This document shows, piece by piece, positions 31,627 through 35,906 of a stretch of DNA of 35,906 nt. Numbering within the stretch: position 1 is the first letter of the stretch; every line of letters starts with the position of its first letter. The stretch comes from Legionellales bacterium. GTDB lineage: Bacteria; Pseudomonadota; Gammaproteobacteria; Comchoanobacterales; Comchoanobacteraceae. The DNA lies in assembly GCA_002722435.1 (NCBI GenBank), contig PBLX01000007.1, positions 1-35,906 of the forward strand. The letters run 5' to 3'. The notes beneath the pieces were generated by a model that did not search any database, had not been told where the DNA came from, and saw only the letters and a program-made list of their open reading frames with translations. A program made the translations under genes and the position numbers.

Positions 31627-31763
31627 TGAGTAGTTGCTGTACAAGAAAAAGAACCTGGAAAGACATAATGTTTTTGCCAATCGCTGTAGTAAGCACCCTA
31701 CTAGGATTTGGATTGCTACTAACAATTGAAATGTCAATAGCCTATGCACTAGGATTTATATAA
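31626..31763 (+). CDS. Small membrane peptide between gp14 and gp15
   Basis: A 45-residue reading frame below the ORF-track size: MSSCCTRKRTWKD followed by one or two hydrophobic helices (IMFLPIAVVSTLLGFGLLLT and SIAYALGFI). It overlaps gp14 at its start and gp15 at its end as TAATG on both sides, which strongly argues that it is a real gene. A basic N-terminus and a long hydrophobic stretch fit an inner-membrane peptide with the N-terminus in the cytoplasm. A holin-like or virion-linked role is possible but nothing shows it. Confidence 0.7.
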   Translation: MSSCCTRKRTWKDIMFLPIAVVSTLLGFGLLLTIEMSIAYALGFI

Positions 31764-33151
31764 TGCCACAACAGTTTTTTTATGATGAACAAATAAGACG
31801 TTTCCTACTGCAGTATATTCGTGCGTTCAGTAACTTTCAAGTGGAGTATGGCAAGGATCGTAATGGCAATACCACACTGCTTACAGTGCCTGTTAAGTAT
31901 GGAGATTCAACACGCATGGTTAGTAGTATTCTGCGTGAGAATAGCGAAAACAAGATTATACCTACACCTATGATAAGTTGTTACATTACGGGTCTAGAAT
32001 ATAATCCAGAGCGTAGACAGGATCCTACTTTTGTTGATAAGAAACATATACGCATGCGCAAGTTTGATATCAACACAAATACATACAATACACAACAGGG
32101 CAATGCATTTACAATAGAAAGACTTATGCCAGTGCCATACACACTACAAATGGCTACTGATATCTGGACAAGTAATACAAATCAAAAATTACAACTAATG
32201 GAACAGATACTAGTACTATTCAATCCAGCATTAGAGATACAAAGTACTGACAACTATTTGGACTGGACAAGTTTAAGTTACATTGAATTACAGCAAGTTC
32301 AATTTAGCAACAGGAGCGTTCCTGTTGGTGTTGATGAACAGATAGATATTGCAACCCTAAGTTTCACAGTGCCTATCTATCTTACTGCACCTGCAAAGGT
32401 TAAGAAACTGGGTGTTATCAATAAAATTGTTGCTAGTATTTTTGATGATCAGGGCGGCATTGCAGAAGGTGTTATTGATGGACAAATACTTATGGGCGAA
32501 CGTATGAAGTTTACTCCTATGAATTTTGGTATTATTGTATTAGGTAACACTATTCAAATACTTGATCGCAGTGAAACAACAACTAACAAAGTTGATTATT
32601 CACCACTAAATGATCCCCCAGAAAAAGTAGGAACAGATGATGTAAGTTGGGCTGCACTAATTAATCAGTATGGAGAGATGCAACCTGGCATAAGCCAAAT
32701 ACGGTTAGAAACTGGAGGAAGTGCAGAAATTGTAGGCACTATTGCATTTCATCCTAGCGATCCTTACAAATTGCTGTTTACTATTCAGTCAGATACAATA
32801 CCAACAAACGACTTGCCTGCAGTGGATAAGATAATAAATCCGCTACGTTCAGCGCCTGATGCAGGACTTGCCACTGCAGCCACAGGCCAACGTTATCTCA
32901 TACTCAACGCAATAGGTGATGCTGATAATACTGATGGCCCTGATGCTTGGGGAGACTTGGTAGCAGGTGCTAATGATGTAATCGAATATACAGGAAACAA
33001 ATGGGAAGTAATGTTTGATAGTAGTAATGAATCTGGCGTACACTATCTTACAAACAGTAACACAAATCTACAATACAAATATACAGGCAATGAATGGGTT
33101 AAATCCTATGAAGGCGAATATCGAGCAGGCGATTGGAGTATCGTCATTTAA
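31763..33151 (+). CDS. 15: Tail sheath stabilizer gp15-like
   Basis: The first 270 residues match the marine T4-like gp15 pattern: QQFFYDEQIRRFLLQYIRAF, TVPVKYGDSTRMV, PTPMISCYITGLEYNPERR, then TIERLMPVPYTLQMATDIWT, KLQLMEQILVLFNPALEI and DIATLSFTVPIYLTAPAKVK. T4 gp15 caps the tail tube and sheath and joins them to the head. This product is 462 residues against 272 in T4; residues after about 260 are an extra, beta-rich domain with TAATGQRYLILNAIGDADN near 370. It follows gp14 and the membrane peptide on one transcript. Confidence 0.85.
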   Translation: MPQQFFYDEQIRRFLLQYIRAFSNFQVEYGKDRNGNTTLLTVPVKYGDSTRMVSSILRENSENKIIPTPMISCYITGLEYNPERRQDPTFVDKKHIRMRKFDINTNTYNTQQGNAFTIERLMPVPYTLQMATDIWTSNTNQKLQLMEQILVLFNPALEIQSTDNYLDWTSLSYIELQQVQFSNRSVPVGVDEQIDIATLSFTVPIYLTAPAKVKKLGVINKIVASIFDDQGGIAEGVIDGQILMGERMKFTPMNFGIIVLGNTIQILDRSETTTNKVDYSPLNDPPEKVGTDDVSWAALINQYGEMQPGISQIRLETGGSAEIVGTIAFHPSDPYKLLFTIQSDTIPTNDLPAVDKIINPLRSAPDAGLATAATGQRYLILNAIGDADNTDGPDAWGDLVAGANDVIEYTGNKWEVMFDSSNESGVHYLTNSNTNLQYKYTGNEWVKSYEGEYRAGDWSIVI

Positions 33152-33569
33152 TAGCAGTGTAGGCGCACTGTTTTTAAGTAAAACTACAGGACGCTATCTA
33201 TTTGTACTACGCAATGGTGCAAAGTATGATAGTATGTGGGCGTTTGTTGGCGGCAAAGTAGAATCAAAGGAAACTGAATACACTGCGTTACAGCGTGAAA
33301 TTGTAGAAGAAATAGGCTTTATGCCCTTAGTGCTGAAAACATTACCTGTCGAAAAATTTACAAATAGTAAAAATAACTTTAGTTATAGCACATATGTTTG
33401 CATAGTTGAAGAAGAATTTGTACCTAAATTAAATAATGAACACAAAGGATATGCTTGGAGTAAACTTGATAGTTGGCCCAAGCCATTACATCCGGGTGTG
33501 TTTACTACATTTCAAATTGACGAGATTGTTAATAAAATAAAAACTATTGAAGATATAATGTGTGATTGA
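33108..33569 (+). CDS. Nudix hydrolase
   Basis: A complete Nudix box is visible: GGKVESKETEYTALQREIVE then EIGF fits Gx5Ex7REUxEExGU exactly. The preceding strand LSKTTGRYLFVLRNG and the following KTLPVEKFTN fit the fold. Such enzymes hydrolyse nucleoside diphosphate derivatives such as ADP-ribose, NADH, capped RNA or oxidised dNTPs; the substrate cannot be read. The track start at 33015 lies deep in gp15; ATGs at 33090 and 33108 are more likely, and I use 33108 (44-base overlap). The stop abuts the stop of the convergent fibre gene with no terminator. Confidence 0.85.
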   Translation: MKANIEQAIGVSSFNSSVGALFLSKTTGRYLFVLRNGAKYDSMWAFVGGKVESKETEYTALQREIVEEIGFMPLVLKTLPVEKFTNSKNNFSYSTYVCIVEEEFVPKLNNEHKGYAWSKLDSWPKPLHPGVFTTFQIDEIVNKIKTIEDIMCD

Positions 33570-35117
33570 CTACATCATCATTGCAAGCACTTCAATAACA
33601 CCTGTAGTGTCATCATCGCCCACATGACTTTCTATTGCTTTACCAATTACTGTGCCCATTGCTGGTTGTCCAACATCAGCATCAAATGCTTTTGCACGGC
33701 CACCGCCTGCACTGATCATCATATCTCCAGCATCAACAGGGCCTATAACTTTACAGGGTACACGCCCAGCAATTGCTAGTGCTACGCCTTCTTGGGTACT
33801 ATTCATTAAGTGTGCTGGATCAGTACTGACAATGCCTGCTACTGTTTTACATGCAGGAATATCACATACGCCAACTTTTGCGTCACCTATAAAACATACT
33901 ACTGTACCAGGTTCTATATCGCCATTACTAGCATACATTTCAGCCAAGTCAGCATATTGTGCCGCTGTTGCTGTACCAGTAAATGTTGTGGTTGTTAAAT
34001 TACCATTAGCACTGTCAAAGGTTAAATTAGTACCTGACTTAGGTGGTAGATCGCCAGTTGCCGCTGTAACAAATAGCACGTTACATGAAGTATCACTGCT
34101 TTCATCTGCTACTGTAACTGCAGTTGCAACATCAGCCGTACCAGTCACATCACCAGTTAATGCACCAGCAAATGATGTTGCAGTGAGTAAACCTGAACTA
34201 CTATTGAAAGTTAGGTTAGACCCTGATTTAGGACCTAAGTCTCCTGATGCAGCGGTTGCAAACAATGGGAAGCAAGACGTATCACTGCTTTCATCTGCTA
34301 CTGTCACAGTTGTTGCTATGGCTGCAGTTCCAGTGGTATCAGCATTTGCAAGTGCTAGTGTTCCTGCACTTGATGGCAATGTGACAGTCACATCTGCTGT
34401 ACTTGCTGGACCTTGTAGTGTAACACCGTTAGTGCCATTATCCGTTCCCTCAAGGAACTTAATACTACCAGCCGCGCTAGTACTCGCAGCACCCATTACA
34501 AAACTATGCCCCGTTGCAGTGGTTGTAGTAGCAGCCAGAGACGTAATACGATCTGTTCCGTCAACATTTATAACAACATTTCCTGTACCACTGTCAGTAA
34601 CTTCAACCTTACTGTTACCTTCATTAATTTTATCAGAACTTAAACTTGAAACTTGTGAATCCACATAGGCCTTTGTAGCCGCATGCTGGTTTGCTGTTGG
34701 ATCTGTTACGTTAATAATTTTTGAACTATCAACATCTATTTCACCTGAACCTTTTGGACTAATCTTTAATGAAATATTTGTATCGCCGCCAGTTGTTGTA
34801 ATTGTTGGTGTGCCACTTGATGCTGCATTTGCAAATGTTATTTCATTGACTGCACTGCTTGTGGTTGTAAAAATAATTAGTTCATTGCCGTTTGCATCAG
34901 CAATAAATCCACCGCTTGCAATCTTAGGCGCTGTAAGAGTTTTATTTGTAAGTGTTTCTGTTGCACTAGCAGTGCTCATAGCAAAGCCGCCAGCAGTACT
35001 ACCATCGTGTACACGAATAGTATCTACTTCTGTATCATAACTAAGTTCGCCCGCTGCTCCAGTGAAAGCATTATTTTGGCTAGTTGTTCCTCTTCTTAAT
35101 TGTAATACTGATGGCAT
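33570..35117 (-). CDS. Fibre-like virion protein with tropism-determinant-type N-terminus
   Basis: The N-terminus PSVLQLRRGTTSQNNAFTGA then AGELSYDTEVDTIRVHDGST is the pattern of Mtd_N-like ends found in many phage fibres. Middle: a repeat-bearing Ser/Thr/Ala/Gly-rich beta region (two copies of a roughly 60-residue unit starting VTVADESSDTSC) and a segment shared with the next gene. C-terminus: YADLAEMYASNGDIEPGTVV, GIVSTDPAHLMNS and GPVDAGDMMISAGGGRA, resembling the autoproteolytic G2-type or chaperone end of marine phage fibres. Length 515. A late box and AGGAG precede the ATG. It is the likely host-contact protein, but target is unknown. Confidence 0.75.
   Translation of the reverse strand: MPSVLQLRRGTTSQNNAFTGAAGELSYDTEVDTIRVHDGSTAGGFAMSTASATETLTNKTLTAPKIASGGFIADANGNELIIFTTTSSAVNEITFANAASSGTPTITTTGGDTNISLKISPKGSGEIDVDSSKIINVTDPTANQHAATKAYVDSQVSSLSSDKINEGNSKVEVTDSGTGNVVINVDGTDRITSLAATTTTATGHSFVMGAASTSAAGSIKFLEGTDNGTNGVTLQGPASTADVTVTLPSSAGTLALANADTTGTAAIATTVTVADESSDTSCFPLFATAASGDLGPKSGSNLTFNSSSGLLTATSFAGALTGDVTGTADVATAVTVADESSDTSCNVLFVTAATGDLPPKSGTNLTFDSANGNLTTTTFTGTATAAQYADLAEMYASNGDIEPGTVVCFIGDAKVGVCDIPACKTVAGIVSTDPAHLMNSTQEGVALAIAGRVPCKVIGPVDAGDMMISAGGGRAKAFDADVGQPAMGTVIGKAIESHVGDDDTTGVIEVLAMMM
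33955..34314 (-). repeat. Tandem 60-residue repeat in fibre protein
   Basis: Two adjacent copies of about 180 bases. In protein both begin VTVADESSDTSC and share GDL-PKSG-NLTF and TATSF/TTTTF blocks; they end in TGTADVA and TGTATAA. Boundaries are approximate. Confidence 0.7.
34357..34605 (-). repeat. Dispersed repeat, copy in the 515-residue fibre gene
   Basis: About 83 codons (GTGNVVINVDGTDRIT through GVTLQGPASTADVT to LPSSAGTL) that recur nearly unchanged in protein at 35514-35762, while the DNA differs at many third positions. Confidence 0.75.
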
Positions 35118-35141
35118 CCTATACTCCTATACACTGTACAC

Positions 35142-35149
35142 TATTTATG
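35142..35149 (-). promoter_or_regulatory. Late promoter box for the 515-residue fibre gene (leadered)
   Basis: CATAAATA on the minus strand, about 25 bases before the ATG at 35117, with AGGAG in between. The TAA in the box is the stop of the upstream fibre gene. Confidence 0.7.
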
Positions 35150-35906
35150 CACCAACGTGTGACTCTCCGCTACCCAAGTCTGTGGTCTTTAGGGCAAACT
35201 TTGGTTCCATATGATCGTATGCATCAAAGGCTGCTAGTTGCACATCAAATGCATCCAGTGCATTTGCTGTTAGTCCACTTTCTGCACTACCTGTTTGAGC
35301 ACCAGTAGTAAGTGTTTCCTTTGCTGCATCAAAGTTTCCAAGACTGCCAGGAGGCTCTAAAAAACTACTATTAGTATAACCACTGTTGTCTACAATACCC
35401 AAGTTTGCTGGTGTAATTTTTTTCATTACACCAGCATCATCAATCAGCACAAAGTCTGCATCTGAACTACTAGTGCTTGTCGAAGGTGCATCACTATTTG
35501 CTGTTGTAATTACTGTACCTGCTACTGCTGGTAGTGTAATAGTTACATCTGCTGTGCTTGCAGGGCCTTGTAGTGTAACTCCATTAGTGCCGTTATCAGT
35601 TCCTTCTAAAAATTTAATACTACCAGCGGCACTATTGCTTGCCGCACCAAGCACTATACTGTGTCCTGTTGCTGTAGTTGTAGTCGCGGCTACTGTTGTT
35701 ATCCTGTCTGTACCATCAACTTCTATTGTAACATTGCCTGTACCTGTATCTACAACAGTAACATTACTATTGTTTTGAAGAATACTGGTTTGACTAATGT
35801 TTCCTATTTCTGTATCAACAAATGCCTTAATACTTTGCTGTGTAGCAAGTGAAGTTGCACTATTACTTGACATGTCATCTTCATCTGCAATAGCAGTAAT
35901 ACCATC
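35145..35906 (-). CDS. Partial fibre-like protein, 5' end beyond the window
   Basis: The track begins at an ATG at 35873, but the frame stays open through 35906 (DGITAIADEDD before the Met), and this extension plus SSNSATSLATQQSIKAFVD is the usual internal 'Dsn..SaTaLATQQSIKAYVD' linker of marine phage fibres. So the visible 253 residues are the C-terminal part of a longer protein. It shares an 83-residue module with the next fibre gene and ends in a different tail (SLGNFDAAKETLTTGAQTG, FDVQLAAFDAYDHMEPKFAL). Its stop lies inside the late box of the next gene. Confidence 0.8.
   Translation of the reverse strand, partial: DGITAIADEDDMSSNSATSLATQQSIKAFVDTEIGNISQTSILQNNSNVTVVDTGTGNVTIEVDGTDRITTVAATTTTATGHSIVLGAASNSAAGSIKFLEGTDNGTNGVTLQGPASTADVTITLPAVAGTVITTANSDAPSTSTSSSDADFVLIDDAGVMKKITPANLGIVDNSGYTNSSFLEPPGSLGNFDAAKETLTTGAQTGSAESGLTANALDAFDVQLAAFDAYDHMEPKFALKTTDLGSGESHVGA
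35514..35762 (-). repeat. Dispersed repeat, copy in the partial fibre gene
   Basis: Counterpart of 34357-34605; same length (249 bases) and almost the same protein (FLEGTDNGTNGVTLQGPAS identical), with mainly synonymous DNA differences. Confidence 0.75.

Noticed and set aside
33652-34668. 338-residue plus-strand ORF opposite the fibre gene
   Set aside because: Shadow of Ser/Thr/Ala-rich coding on the minus strand; low-complexity, no start signal, and the minus frame has recognisable fibre ends.
1-35906. tRNA genes, CRISPR arrays, insertion sequences, integrase or attachment sites
   Set aside because: None seen on reading both strands; repeats found are confined to gene-internal modules and the gp32 leader.

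Overview
The window is a piece of a T4-like, contractile-tailed marine phage genome (a relative of the pelagiphage and cyanophage myoviruses). The evidence is a set of recognisable T4-type core proteins: large and small terminase (gp17, gp16), tail sheath (gp18), tail tube (gp19), neck and tail-completion proteins (gp13-like, gp14, gp15), head completion (gp4), dNMP kinase (gp1), UvsX, a probable UvsY and the ssDNA-binding protein gp32. The DNA is AT-rich and tightly packed with many 1-50 base overlaps, and has no tRNA, rRNA, IS or CRISPR that I can see. A Usg-family protein, a family I know mainly from Alphaproteobacteria, weakly suggests an alphaproteobacterial host; no photosynthesis genes are present to suggest a cyanobacterium. 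Portal, protease and major capsid genes (gp20-23) are outside the window.

Layout. 1-4802: a surface or sugar-chemistry style block transcribed divergently from overlapping start codons near 2483 (left: GT-A-like glycosyltransferase, 2OG-Fe(II) oxygenase, kinase-fold protein, a partial gene; right: GT-B-like protein and a radical SAM protein). 4789-6552: recombination block (UvsX, small acidic protein, UvsY-like), driven by a consensus sigma-70 promoter. 6586-9755: two more radical SAM proteins, a short SDR oxidoreductase and a sulfotransferase-like protein. 9792-10778: gp32 with its own promoter, repeat-bearing leader and terminator. 10942-15266: large conserved protein, terminase gp17, Usg. 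15289-16620: a small plus-strand early-looking operon (membrane protein, HNH nuclease, SGNH hydrolase) with a perfect TTGACA-17-TATAAT promoter lying antisense inside usg. 16601-26778: late structural block on the minus strand (acidic protein, peptidoglycan-binding-domain protein, conserved protein, gp16, a second 2OG oxygenase, gp4, tail proteins, gp19, gp18). 26885-30400: zinc protein, dNMP kinase, gp13-like neck protein, a short early-type operon and a stand-alone Smr protein. 30445-33569 (plus): gp14, a 45-residue membrane peptide, gp15 and a Nudix hydrolase. 33570-35906: two repeat-sharing fibre-like proteins, the last running off the right edge.

Regulation readable from sequence: (i) host-type promoters with an exact TTGACA -35 before uvsX, gp32, the 15289 operon and the 30118 operon; (ii) T4-type late boxes (ATAAATA core) before structural genes. 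The late boxes fall in two classes: those 20-40 bases ahead of a Shine-Dalgarno and ATG, and five or so that sit only 4-5 bases ahead of an ATG with no Shine-Dalgarno, which suggests leaderless late mRNAs. In three cases the stop codon of the upstream gene is itself part of the late box.

The most unusual content is the radical SAM / SDR / sulfotransferase / 2OG oxygenase / glycosyltransferase set: three radical SAM proteins that all carry their auxiliary cysteine (twitch-like) motif before, not after, the catalytic core. I can describe the set but not name its substrate.
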